Shown: positions 8,946 to 19,867 of the stretch, piece after piece
Layout: each line of letters opens with the position of its first letter
How positions within the stretch are numbered: position 1 is the stretch's first letter
Assembly: GCA_032871835.1 (NCBI GenBank)
Contig: CM065297.1
Coordinates: forward strand, 31,195,598-31,259,597
Direction of reading: 5' to 3'
Length of the DNA: 64,000 bases
From: Dipteronia dyeriana
Taxonomy: Eukaryota > Streptophyta > Magnoliopsida > Sapindales > Sapindaceae
Notes under the pieces: model-generated
Database searches by the model: none
The model's input: the letters and a program-made list of their open reading frames with translations, nothing else
Told to the model about the DNA's origin: nothing
Program-made: the position numbers and the translations under genes

Positions 8946-10990
8946 TATTGGGATTATGCTCGATAGTAGGAGTATAATAATGTATTTGAAAATCTTTTCA
9001 TATTAATAAAGTGATTTCTAGTTTAGCAAATCTTATAGCATTTATAGATTAATTATTATAATTGTCAAAAGTAAATAATTGTAAGGTCAAAAGACTATGA
9101 AAAAAGAAGAATTGTTCATAGATCTAGATATGTATGAGGTAGACACAATTCTTTAGTTAGTCTTGAATATTATTCATAACTTAAGATAAAGATTGAGCGT
9201 CTTTATCATGTTAAAGATGTAGATTCTTTTGCTAACATTTGAGTGGGATCAAATGTGTTATAATGAGTCTAAAATCACCCAAGAGTGTTGTCTTTGGGCA
9301 AAAGAATCCAGTGCACTGGGTGCATTGAATTGGATCACAAGGAAATACTTTATTTTGAACAGTCAATGGCTAAAAGTTTTCATTTGTAGACAATCGGTGA
9401 GTCTATGGACAAGTCAAAATATCCAAGTTCAAAATGTGATCATGAGTAAATATGGTAACTTGGAGAGCTATAGACGGTCTATGAGCTCTTGGCGATTACT
9501 GATATTGTTCACGAGGATACACTTTCTCCAATAAGGTTGTTTAGGGTATGAGTAAGAAATATTAACTTATTTTATCTTTATTTAAGAGTTCAATTTTAGT
9601 TCTTTAGTGGAATGAACTAAAATAATGGATCAGACCTAAGTGAATCATTTGTTGTTTGTGATTGGGTTGTGTCTATAGGAGCTTAAATTTAGATAGCCCG
9701 CCAAGATTCCCAATCCACGCGAACTTGCATGGATCACTTGATATATTCTACCTGACCAATTTAGAGTCCATCTAGAATTGTATTGAGGCATGTGGACTTG
9801 TTTCTTTTTGTAAGAATGGGTCTAGTTCACATGTGGACTTTTTATTAAGCTCCAATGGATTTAATAAAATAAGAAAAAAAATATATACCTATATATTGTT
9901 ATAGGCGGCAAGGCTTATGTATAAAAGCCCAAATATGATTTTTTTTAATTTTATTATTTAATTAAATGGAAGTTAATTAATTTTTTGATTAATTAATTAT
10001 TTAATTAAAAGTCAAAATATTTTTCCTAATAAGATATGGTCTCCTAAAATTACACTATTGTTCGAAGTATAATTAATATTAAAGACTATATTTGATAAGT
10101 AGATAAATAAATGAAATTATTTATCTAATCAAATTAGGAAGTCTTTAATATGGTTACAAATACACTATTGAGTTGGATTAGGAGTCTTAGTGTAGGAAAC
10201 AATTCTTTTTGGAAAATGATTCTTGGTCACCAAGTAAATCTACCTAAGGGTAGAATTCTTCTTTGAAAAGGATTCTTAACCACCAAGTAAATTCACCTAA
10301 GGAGTGGATTCTTAACAACCAAGTAAATCATTCTTAGGAAAGGATTTGTGATCCTGTATATACCAACCTGAAATTTCGGCCTGCCCTAATGTTTCTATGA
10401 GTGAAATTTTTGCCAAGCTAGGTATTTTTCGAGAGAGAATTCGGCCTAGCAAGAGAGAATTTTGAGGGAGAAAAATATATTTTGTCCTCTAGACAAAATT
10501 TGATCAACTCATTGATATAGGGTGTAGAATTCGGCTAAGGAGAGAAAAGAAAAAAAGAATGTTTTTTTTCGATAGTACACTAGTATCCTTTACATCAAAA
10601 AAGTTTTGTGTACAAAATCAAATCTGGTTCACATGAGTTTCAATCAATTAGATTGATAATTCACAAGTGACCGGATGTTCTTGGATTTTTCTCTTAGAGG
10701 ATAATTGTAACTAACAAAGAAAAAGATTTTGTTTGTTTCCATCCTCAGGTATACAATTTAAAGAAAGGGAGACCACACTCCTAGGTGATTCACGTTCGTG
10801 ATTGGATTGGAAGATCGTACAGATTCAATTCGGTGCTTGTTCAATCATCATGAGAAAAAGGTACGACACTTTTTATATACATCAATTAATCTAGGGTTAA
10901 GGTCTTGTTAAAAAAAGGTTCAAAAATTATACCGAAACCCTAATTTATAAATTAATTTTTCACGCTTCCGTTGCGTGAATTTTCCCTACA
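8946..10990 (+). mobile_element. Copia C1 5' LTR, 2045 bp
   Basis: It starts tattgggattatgctcg (consensus TGTTRGGATTATG, so TG is mutated to TA) and ends ccctaca just before the primer site. TATAAAAG at 9920-9927 is a likely TATA box. Relative to the other copies it lacks about 270 bp: after gagtctat (about 9405) it jumps to ggacaagtc. A short-repeat region around 10200-10350 (ggattcttaaccaccaagt-type units) varies between copies. Confidence 0.92.
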
Positions 10991-10992
10991 GT

Positions 10993-11008
10993 TGGTATCA
11001 GAGCCTGG
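10993..11008 (+). other. tRNA-iMet primer binding site, copia C1
   Basis: TGGTATCAGAGCCTGG, 2 nt after the LTR end, matches the initiator-Met tRNA complement along almost its whole length. Confidence 0.92.
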
Positions 11009-11683
11009 TTGTACCCTTGATTAAATGATGTATGTGTTTGTGAATCTTTTTCTTTTTATTGTATATATGCATGTTTTAGAAAGAGATGACACTCTAGGTA
11101 TTCGCATATATATATTTACATTGGAATGTACGGATATATATATATATATATTATACATGCTTTATTATTGCTCAATTTTGGTCCTAGAATTTTAATGTAT
11201 TTTTGTTTTGGGATTGTAACAAGAAGGGAGGCCTATCATCGCCATAATTTCCTTCTTGGTAGTTGCTAAGTTTTTATTTTATTTTATTTTGTTGTTGTAA
11301 TAAAAAAAACTTGCAGTAGTTTTTATTTAAAATTCTTCTGTAATACACTCAAGTATCGAAGACTCGAAGGATTGAAGATTTGGAAGCAACCAGAAAAAGT
11401 TTGGGACCGTGTGAGCCGTAGCAACAAACGTGTGTAAGAAGAGCACGCGGCCACATTTTTTGTGGCGTGGGCTTTGCAGGGCAGCCCTATGGCAGCCATT
11501 TATAGGGTTGTGGCATGTGCACGCCCATGGATAGGGGCTAAAGGTGGGCATACCCATGGGAGGCAGCCGAGGGAGTCCAAACGACGAAGGTCGCGTGTAG
11601 ACTTGTTCGCCAAGAAATAAGTTTTTTTTTGTATTCCAAGACGTGTAACTTATTTGTTTTTCTAGGATGGACAAAAATAGTAG

Positions 11684-11733
<50 letters not shown>

Positions 11734-12389
11734 TATAAATATTGCAATGTTTGTCATTGTTTGATAACATGTCATATGGAATAGGAGTGCCACTCATATA
11801 TCTCTTTTGGTATGTACATGCATAGAATGGTTTAGGTATCTAAATTGGCATCTAGATAACTTTTTGAATCATTCTTTGGAATTCCATCACACGCCTTCAA
11901 TAATTGAGTGGGAGAAGGTGTTTTGGAGCACCTACGGCCTCCAAGTTTAGTTGAGCTTTATGTTTCGTGTAATAACCTTCCACCAGGTATTCATGAAAGG
12001 AATTTAGCAAGATACTTCCTTACAATGATAGACTAGACAATTAGCCCAAACTATATCTACTCCCAAAGGAGGATATTCATGAGGGGTTATATTGAAGGTC
12101 GATAACTTGGTAACACACTCAATGTAATTTTATTAATATCCTCCCAAGAGTTCTTTTAAATAAAATTGCAAGGCTAAAATTGAAAACGTTGGTTGTTATG
12201 TTAACTACTAGGTGGGACCTAGTCCAACTAGTAAATGTTGCGAACTCCCAAAGGAGGCGTGACATTTATGGGTGTTGGATCACCGTTGAATTTTTACGAT
12301 TGATTTATTTTATTTTATTCAAGATAAATATTCGAAAGTGCTTTATCATGATTAATTACTTATATAATTTTTTTTATTGTTCAGAAATC
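11009..12389 (+). mobile_element. Copia C1 untranslated leader
   Basis: A leader of nearly 1.4 kb precedes the gag ATG. It holds (TA)n tracts (about 11135-11150 and 11689-11733) and a less AT-rich patch (about 11340-11640). That patch carries an antisense open frame of 115 codons, with a relative at the same place in C2 (58424-58699). I see no recognised domain in it. Confidence 0.75.
11689..11733 (+). repeat. (TA)n microsatellite in copia C1 leader
   Basis: About 22 TA units with one C interruption. C2 lacks it at the matching position (about 58750), so it is copy-specific. Confidence 0.9.
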
Positions 12390-13228
12390 ATGACCCCATC
12401 CCTAATCAACATCATAAAAGACAATACTTTAACTGGTGATAATTATGTCACATGGAAAAGGAAAATTAGGCTTTTGTTGCAATCCGAAAAGCATAAGTTC
12501 GTTCTGTGCACTCCTAAACCACCTACTACTACTAATGAATCTATTAAGGAGCAAAGAGATGAGTATTAGCAGTGGGAGTCTTCAGATGAGATGGCTAAAT
12601 GTTACATTATGGCCACTATCTCCGATGTGTTGCAATAGTAACATGAAGGAGTGGAGACTGCTGCCGATATAATGATGTCTCTAGAGGAGATATTTGCTAT
12701 GAGGCCTAGGATGACTAAGAGAGAGGCAATGACTGCTTTCATGAATCTTAGGATGAAACCTGGATAGGCTGTGAAATATCATATGATGAAAGTCATAGTA
12801 CATCTCAACATTGATGAACTAAATGGTGTTGAGATAGATGATGAGATGAAAATTGACATGATTTTCAACTCACTGTCGGATTCCTTTGATCAATTCAAGT
12901 TGGACTACACCTTGAATAATAAGGAATACATCTTGCAAGGCCTGATACAAGATGTTCAAAGCACCAAAAAAAAACTTGTGAAAGGCAAGGGTCAAGGGAT
13001 TCATACCGAAGGTAAAGTTGCTACTGTTAAGACCCATAAGAAGGTCAAGAAACAACAGAAGAAAAAGCAACTAGGACCTACTAAGAAGGAGACAAAGAAA
13101 GTAACCAAGATCAAAGGGAAGTGTTTCCTTTGTGGTGAAAATGGACATTGGAAAAGAAATTGCCCAAAGTCTCAGGACAAGAAGGATGAAGGTAATATTA
13201 ATTATCTAGAAACATATTTTTTTGGCTG
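12390..13228 (+). pseudogene. gag pseudogene, copia C1
   Basis: The ATG at 12390 opens MTPSLINIIKDNTLTGDNY, the N-terminus of a Ty1/copia Gag. The UBN2-like capsid region follows in pieces (stops at about 12567, 12637 and 12766). A Lys-rich stretch and an intact CCHC zinc knuckle CFLCGENGHWKRNC lie at about 13122-13165. The same frame order occurs in C2. This copy has a better zinc knuckle than C2 but more stops in the capsid. Confidence 0.9.
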
Positions 13229-13621
13229 ATTCTATTGATTCTTGGATCATACACTCTGGAGGCACTAATCATGTTTGTTTTTCCTTATAGAGGTTCAAGG
13301 AAAGGAGAAGGCTTAATGAGAACGAATTCAGCTTGCGTTTTATGCAATGGAGTGTTGGTGTCTGCTAGTTCAATGGGAGATATTAGATTTAGTTTAGATT
13401 CTTATATGTATTTAGATTTAATAGATGTTTATTATGTACCTCAATTCCTGAGGAATTTAATTTCAGTTTCTTGTTTAAATAAATTTGGTTATTCAGTTAC
13501 TTTTAATAAAGTTTTTATTAATAGTAAGAATGACAAAATTACTCGAAAAGGTATATTGGAAAACAATTTATTCTTTTTGCTTGGAAATATCTCTCACTTG
13601 CTAGACACGAAATCAATGTAA
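13229..13621 (+). pseudogene. Aspartic protease region, copia C1
   Basis: Copia protease follows the gag knuckle. The active-site region reads SWIIHSGGTNHVC where C2 has SWIIDSGAANHVC, so the catalytic Asp is replaced by His. A frameshift and stop at about 13288-13330 break the frame. Later parts (SASSMGDIRFSL, DVYYVPQFLRNLISVS, SHLLDTKSM) are open. It would be inactive. Confidence 0.85.
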
Positions 13622-14685
13622 CCTAATCATAAAAGAGTAAAATTATCAAAAGATGAAACCTACCTATGGCATTTGCGCCTAGGTCATATTAACCTTAATA
13701 GGATTGAAAGATTGGTAAGTGACAAACCTCTAAGTGACTTAAAGGTCGATGATCTACTAACTTGTGAATCTTGTTTGGAAGGTAAAATAACCAAAAGGTC
13801 GTTTACTACCAAAGGCACAAGAGTCATCGAATGTTTAGGATTGATACACACTGATATGTGTGGACCTATAAACATTCAAGCTAGAGGTGGATATGAGTAC
13901 TTCATCACTTTCACGGATGATCACTCAAGATTTGAATATGTGTATCTCATGAGACATGTCGGATGCTTTTGACATGTTCAAAGCATTTAAAGCTGAAGTT
14001 AAAAATCAGCTTGAGAAACGCATAAAAATCTTGAGGTATGATGGTGGGGAATATCTATCTAGTGAGTTTCAGTAATATCTTATTGATAATGGGATAATTT
14101 CTCTATTTTCTACACCAGACACACCTTAACAAAAAGAGGTGGCAGAAAGGAGAAATATAACTCTTTTGGACATGGTTAGGTCTATATTGAGTTATTCAAC
14201 GTTCTCTAATTCTTTTTGGGGATATGCTTTACAAACCGCAATGTATATTCTAAACGATGTACTGTCTAATTGGGTTCCTAAACCACCGCATGAGTTGTGG
14301 ACCGAGCGAAAGCCTAGTTTACAACACTTAAGGATATTTGGATGTCGTGCACATGTTAAAAGGAAAGACAGAAAAGATTGAGTCTCATTCAGAAACATGC
14401 ATATTTGTAGGGTATCCAAAAGGAATAAAAGGATATTATTTTTATAGTCCTTCAGATCTTAAAGTATTTGTTTCAACAAATGCTAAAGTTCTAGAAGAGG
14501 ACTATATGAATAATTTTGTGCCTAAAAGTAGAATTGTCCTGAATGAGCTTTCATTAGATACAATTCCACAAGAGGTTTCACTACCAAGCCAAATTGTAAG
14601 TTCTGACCAACACAAGATCAACAATCTACCATTTCTCATCATAGTTGGACGATTAGTAGACAACCCGAGAGATATATCGGTCTAG
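13622..14685 (+). pseudogene. Integrase pseudogene, copia C1
   Basis: GAG-pre-integrase/zinc region: LWHLRLGHINLNRIERL, then CESCLEGKITKRSF (HHCC). Catalytic core: HTDMCGPINIQARGGYEYF with the first Asp, then a stop/frameshift after MRHVG (about 13972). A degraded LRYDGGEYLSSEF region (about 14032-14070) holds the second Asp. MAERRNITLLDMVRS resumes at 14139 with the Glu region. C-terminal segments include RKPSLQHLRIFGC and YFYSPSDLKVFVSTNA. At least three frame changes are needed, so this is a pseudogene. Confidence 0.88.
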
Positions 14686-14693
14686 AAGAATCT

Positions 14694-15492
14694 ATGGAGA
14701 ATCTTCCATACGATGATGATCCCTATACGTACAAGGAAGCAATGGAAGATGTTGATTGTCACCATTGGCAAAAGGAAATGCAATCCGAAGTTGAATCTAT
14801 GTTCAAAAACAAAGTCTGGTCTCTTGTAGACTTGCCTAAAGGGATAAAACCCATCCAATGCAAGTGGTTATACAAGAGGAATAGAGGAATAGATGGAAAG
14901 GTGGAAACCTTTAAAGCTAGATTGGTAGCTAAAGATTATACACAGAAGGAAGGTACCGATTATGAAGAAAGCTTCTCTCTTGTGGCCATGCTTAAATCTA
15001 TTAGGATACTCTTATCCATTGCGGCATCTCTATACCTAGAGATTTGGCAAATGGATGTCAATACAGCTTTCCTCAATGGAAGGCTTGACGAAAGCATCTA
15101 TATGATGCAACCAAAAGAATTCATTGAAAAAAGCCATGAGGAAAGGGCATGCAAGTTGTAAAGATCCATATATGGATTGATGCAAGCATCCAGATCCTGA
15201 ACATAAGGCTCGATCAAGTCATGAAAAGTTTTGGATTTATTCAAAACCTTGGTGAACCTTGTGTATACAAAAGGATTAAAGGCGACAAGTTGGTTTTCCT
15301 AGTTCTTTACGTTGATGATATACTACTCATCGGAAACAATGTAGGTGTATTGACATCAATAAAAGAATGGTTGGAAAACAATTTGATATGAAGGACTTAG
15401 GAGAAGCAAGTTATATTCTTGGTATCCAAGTCATAGGGATAGAAAGAATAGAACGATTGCATTATCAAAAGCTTCATACATAGATAAAATCT
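14694..15492 (+). pseudogene. Reverse transcriptase, copia C1, cut by G1 insertion
   Basis: Typical copia RT order: WQKEMQSEVESM, GIKPIQCKWLYK, FKARLVAKDYTQKEG, IWQMDVNTAFLNG, a degraded IYGLKQASR region (stop at about 15159, then a frame change) and [16 protein letters not shown] with the catalytic YVDD at about 15307. The sequence stops at 15492 at the complete G1 element and resumes at 22719 in the RNase H side. The YVDD motif is intact, but the frame is not continuous. Confidence 0.92.
15488..15492 (+). repeat. Target site duplication aatct (left)
   Basis: aatct here and at 22714-22718 flank the G1 element exactly. The joined copia sequence matches C2 at about 62520. Confidence 0.95.
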
Positions 15493-16502
15493 TGATGGAA
15501 ATCATTAACTTAGCAACCATACACCCCAATAGCTAAAGAGCTATGATACATATGGAATGCAATTTAACACCCTCCAACTAATTGAAACAAACCCGATCAT
15601 TCAAGATTGAAGTAAGAGAAACTATTCTAATCACTTTATCAATGGAATGATGATAAAAGCTAATTAGAGCAACACTTTGATTTCCCCAAAACGCCACAAA
15701 CTATGAAGTTTGATAAGTTTAAAGGAAAAAGAAATATTTTGAGGTTGTTGAACGCTACAAGCTGAATAAGCTTGATAAGTTCCAAAGTTCATGCAAGAAC
15801 TTAAAAACAAAACACTCACAAAGTGCTCAAATAAGTTTATATTACTCAAATCTCTGCCCTTACATAGAAAAAACAGCTTTGTTTATATAGAACAAAGGCC
15901 AAGAACAATACAACACAAATATAATTGCCCATTAAATGTGTAACCTCCCACTAAATGATATTTAGACCATGAATAATGACCAGAAAGTATTCAGTCTTTG
16001 TAACTCCTTATTCCTAATCAAAGAACACATGATCTCACACTTAACAAAATAAAACCCAACACAAAACCCCAAACTATTCATAAAATAAGCCCACAAAACC
16101 CAACACAATTAAAACCCAAACTAATCAGAAAATAAGCCCACAAAACCCAACATAATTAAACCCAAACTAATTATAAAATAGGCCCACAAAACCCAACATG
16201 GCCGAATGGCCTTTTATTCTTCAAGATAGGCTAGAATACTTCATTCTAACAAGGCTGGACTCTTGTCTTCGGGATTTGGACTTGTTTGAAACATGTTACC
16301 CATTTTATACTCTTCTTGCATCCTTAGAACCTTGACCAAATCTTGACTAGCTTGCTCCTTCCAAATGCTTTCCATTAAACAAGTTAAGGCTTATTTCATC
16401 CTTTTAGCTTAAGCTCTTGTCATTGGTCCTCCATGAATGGTTAAAGGATCTGGAACTTTTCCAACCTTAGCCGAATTGTGATCAACTGGCTGGTCCTCAT
16501 CA
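15493..16502 (-). mobile_element. 3' LTR of the complete G1 element, 1010 bp
   Basis: On the plus strand it runs tgatggaaatc to ggtcctcatca. On the element strand it starts TGATGAGGACC directly after the polypurine tract. The pol C-terminal frame enters it from the right. In this copy the tail has stops (GGPMTRA then stop at about 16409), whereas the 5' LTR copy of the same stretch is open. Confidence 0.95.
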
Positions 16503-16766
16503 TTCCCCCTTTCCTCGAAAGGATTCGTCCTCGAATCAGCACCTTCATCACCTACATCAAACAAAGACAAATTAGAAACATTGAAACTTGCACTAACATT
16601 GCCATACTCACTTGGTAGTTCCAGCTTGTATGCATTGTCATTGATTCTTTGAAGGACTCGAAATGGTGCATCCCCTATTGGCATGAGTTTAGACTTTAGT
16701 TGGCTAGAAAATCTTTCCTTCCTCAAGTGTACCCAAACCCAATCACCAGGTTCAAATACTACTTGC
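16409..16766 (-). pseudogene. Integrase C-terminal domain and pol tail running into LTR, G1
   Basis: After an in-frame TGA at about 16769, the frame continues as VVFEPGDWVWVHLRKERF, LMPIGDAPFRVLQRIND and FNVSNLSLFDVGDEG, then DSRTNPFEERGNDEDQ across the polypurine tract and LTR start. It ends at GGPMTRA within the LTR. No chromodomain is visible. The final basic motif (PMTRAKAKRMKEA in the 5' LTR copy) is a common ending of plant gypsy pol and is encoded by U3. Confidence 0.85.
16503..16522 (-). other. Polypurine tract, complete G1 element
   Basis: On the element strand: cctttcgaggaaagggggaa, directly before TGATGAGGACC. It codes for PFEERGN within pol. Confidence 0.9.
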
Positions 16767-16768
16767 TT

Positions 16769-17818
16769 TCAGCCCTTGTTGTGTTGCTTCTCATATTGTA
16801 GAGTTTTCTTTTCAATTTGTGTGCGTACCTTTTCATGCACGGCTTTGACAAAATCAACTTTTTGCTTACCATCCAAATTAGCTCTTTCCAAAGGTAAAGG
16901 TAGTAAATCCATACGAGATAATAGATTGAACCCGTACACAACTTCAAATGGTGAATGGTTTGTTGTAGCATGCACACTTCGATTATAAGCAAACTCCATA
17001 TGTGGCAAACATTCCTCCCAATTCTTTAAATTACTTTGAATTATGGCCCTCAAAAGCATTGATAAAGTTCTATTTACCACCTCCATTTGTCCATCTATTT
17101 GTGGATGACAAGTGGTTAAGTACAGCAGCTTTATACCCAACTTTCTCCAAAGCGTTTTCCAAAAGTAGCGAAGGAACTTCACATATCTATCACTCACAGT
17201 TGTCCTTGGAATTCCGTGTAACCTCACAATTTCTCTAAAGAACAACCCCGTAACAAATGTTGCATCATCTGTTTTGTGGCAAGGAATGAAATGCGCCATC
17301 TTGCTGAACCTGTCAACAACAACAAAAATAGAAACTCTCCCCCCTTTTGACCTAGGTAATCCCAAGACAAAGTCCATTGATATATCAACCCAAGGCTCAC
17401 TAGGTATAGGAAGAGGAGTATACAGCCCATGAGGCATTACTTCAGATTTAGCTCGTTTGCAAGTAATGCATCTCTCACATATTCTCTCAATGTCTCTTTT
17501 CATGTGTGGCCAAAAGAAATGATAACTTAACACACCCAAAGTCTTTTTAACTCCAAAATGACCCATTAATCCTCCACTATGTGCCTCTCTCACAAGCAAT
17601 TCTCTCATTGAATATCTAGGAACACACAGCTTGTTTTCTTTGAAAAGAAAACCATCATGCCTAAAGAACTTGTCAAAACCCCCTTGCTCACATGCCCCAT
17701 AAACATTAGCAAAATCAAAGTCAGAATTGTATAAGTCTTTAATGTACTCAAAATCCAATAATTTTGCATCAAGTTTAGAAATTAGAGCATACCTTCTAGA
17801 AAGAGCATCGGCAACCAC
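16769..17818 (-). pseudogene. Integrase, 349 codons open, G1 complete element
   Basis: The longest undamaged pol piece here. The start ([12 protein letters not shown]) is the RNase H-to-integrase linker. The zinc-binding region has [10 protein letters not shown] and [12 protein letters not shown] (HHCC). Catalytic core: [15 protein letters not shown] (first Asp), [11 protein letters not shown] (second Asp kept, though the usual SDRD is SDRY) and [14 protein letters not shown] (Glu). [20 protein letters not shown] follows. A single TGA after QHNKG separates it from the C-terminal domain, so the full protein would be truncated. Confidence 0.93.
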
Positions 17819-17830
17819 ATTCTCCTTCCC

Positions 17831-18199
17831 TTATTTGTACTTGATGATGTATAGAAAGGATTCAAAAAACTCCACCCATTTTGCATGCCTACGGCTTAGC
17901 TTTCCTTGTCCTTTGAGATATTTCAAGGACTCGTGATCAGTGTGTATAATGAATTCCTTGTACCAAAGATAGTGTTGCCATGTCTCTAACACTCTCACCA
18001 AGGCATAAAACTCCTTATCATACGTTGGGTAGTTAAGACTTGCTCCACTTAGCTTCTCACTAAAGAATGCAATGGGTTTGCCCTCTTGCATTAAGACTCC
18101 TCCAATACCTATTCCACTTGCATCACACTCAATCTCAAAAGTTTTAGCAAAGTTAGGAAAAACAAGTAAATGTGCTGAACTAAGTTTGTGTTTAAGCAA
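17831..18199 (-). pseudogene. RNase H domain, G1 complete element
   Basis: Ty3-type RNase H that removes the RNA template. [20 protein letters not shown] carries the first Asp, [20 protein letters not shown] the Glu and [18 protein letters not shown] the next Asp. A stop separates it from integrase at about 17830 and stops precede it on the RT side. Motif order and spacing are canonical. Confidence 0.92.
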
Positions 18200-19118
18200 G
18201 TTAAAAGCATCATCTTGTTCTTTACCCTACCTAAATCCCACATTCTTTTTGATGCATTCAGTTAATGGTGCAGCAATGGAAGAAAAATCCTTAATGAATC
18301 TCCTATAAAAGCTAGCAAAACCATGAAAACTCCTTACATTACTAACACAAGTGGCTTTCGGCCACTCCCTAATTACTTTCACTTTTTCTTGATCAACATG
18401 TATTCCTTTATCATTAACAACATAACCAAGAAAAGTTAGTTCATTAGTGTAAAAAATGCATTTATTTAGATTAGCATATTAGCATATAACTTTTCTTTTC
18501 CAGGCACATCAAAAACAGCCTTTAAATCGTCTTAATTTTTGCTATACACAAGTATATCATAAAAAAAACTACTACTACAAACTTTCCAATATAAGCACGT
18601 AAAACACGGTTCATAAATCTCAAAAAAGTACTAGGTGTGTTAGTTAGGCCAAAATGCATTACTAACCATTCATATAGACCATGTTTAGTTTTGAAGGCGG
18701 TTTTCCATTCAGCACCCTTATGCATTCTTATTTGATGATATCAAGATTTCAAATCAATCTTTGAAAACACATAAGAACCATGCAATTCATCCAACATATC
18801 ATCTAACCTAGAGATAGAATGTCTATACTTTACCGTGATTTTGTTGATGGCTCAACAATCAACACACATTCTCCAAGAACCATCCTTTTTAGGTACCAAC
18901 AAAACAGGAACCGCACATGAACTCATGCTTTCACGTACATATCCATTTTCCATAAGCTCACTTACTTGCTTTTGGATTTCCTTGGTCTCTTCGGGGTTGC
19001 ATCTATATGCTGGCCTATTAGGTATGCTTACACCTGGAATGAAATCAATTTGATGTTCAATTCCTCTAATTGGTGGCAAACCAATAGGAACATCTTCGAG
19101 AAAGAGATCCTTATTTTT
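18200..19118 (-). pseudogene. Reverse transcriptase, G1 complete element, active site damaged
   Basis: RT begins after LPPIRGIEHQIDFIPG (about 19080): YRCNPEETKEIQKQVSELME, VLLVPKKDGSWRMCVDC, a stop, then the KIDLKS-YHQIRM region and [22 protein letters not shown]. The YFDD box at about 18550-18570 is lost: a T run has shifted the frame and changed the first Asp (reads near FFYDI). Several stops lie between 18200 and 18520. This copy cannot supply RT. Confidence 0.9.
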
Positions 19119-19456
19119 CTATAAAAGATCAACAATGACACTAGGCAAACTCTTGTTAATTTTGTTAGAAATAATTAAAACATCCTTGTACATAAGTATG
19201 AGTAAGGGCTGCCTCATGGTTAATGCTTTCTTCACATCACACATTTTTGCATAAACACTCATTTGTCTTTCACTCAAGCCTTCCTTGTTTTCTCTCCCCT
19301 TGTGTTTCCCATTGCTCTCATTTTTACCACTCAACTAACCTTTTTTTTCTCTCTTTATTGCTCTCTTCCCAAAGTTTTAGCTAATGAAGATTCAAGCTCT
19401 TCATATTGCTATTTTATGCGTATTTGGTCTTCAAAAATTTTCTTTGGAGGCAAAGG
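19119..19456 (-). pseudogene. Protease-RT linker, G1 complete element
   Basis: After protease comes a charged, low-complexity stretch (KNESNGKHKGRENKEGL) followed by DVKKALTMRQPLLILMYKD and SLPSVIVDLL. The latter is the segment retained at the pol deletion edge in chain copies B and C. No catalytic function is assigned. Confidence 0.75.
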
Positions 19457-19816
19457 TCAAAGTTGGTATTTATGTCTCTCCATGATAAAAGAATAACGGT
19501 TCTTAAACCTATCATGCATTACCCTTCGATCATATTGCCATGGTCTCCCCAATAACATGTGACCAGCATACATAGGTACCATATCACACCAAACATCATC
19601 CTTATATCTACCAATTGAAAAAGAAATTAACACTTGCCGATTTACCTTCACAACACCATTATCATTCAACCATTGTAACTTGTATGGTTTTGGATGTTTA
19701 ATAGTAGGTAATTTCAGTTTCTCCACAAGTAAGGTACTTGCCACATTTGTACAACTTCCACTATCAACAATCACGTTACAAAACTTATTAGCAATCAAAC
19801 AATGAGTATGAAACAA
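19457..19816 (-). pseudogene. Aspartic protease, G1 complete element
   Basis: Open over 119 codons. The active site is VIVDSGSCTNVAST, with the classical DSG triad. KLPTIKHPKPYKLQWLN and MLLGRPWQYDRRVMHD follow. It corresponds to the regions at 3780-4140 and 5520-5860 of the chain, where the triad reads DGG. A stop separates it from gag. Confidence 0.92.
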
Positions 19817-19867
19817 ATTTTCACGTTACTCACCATGTTCATTATTTTTACTTTGCAAACTAAGTGT

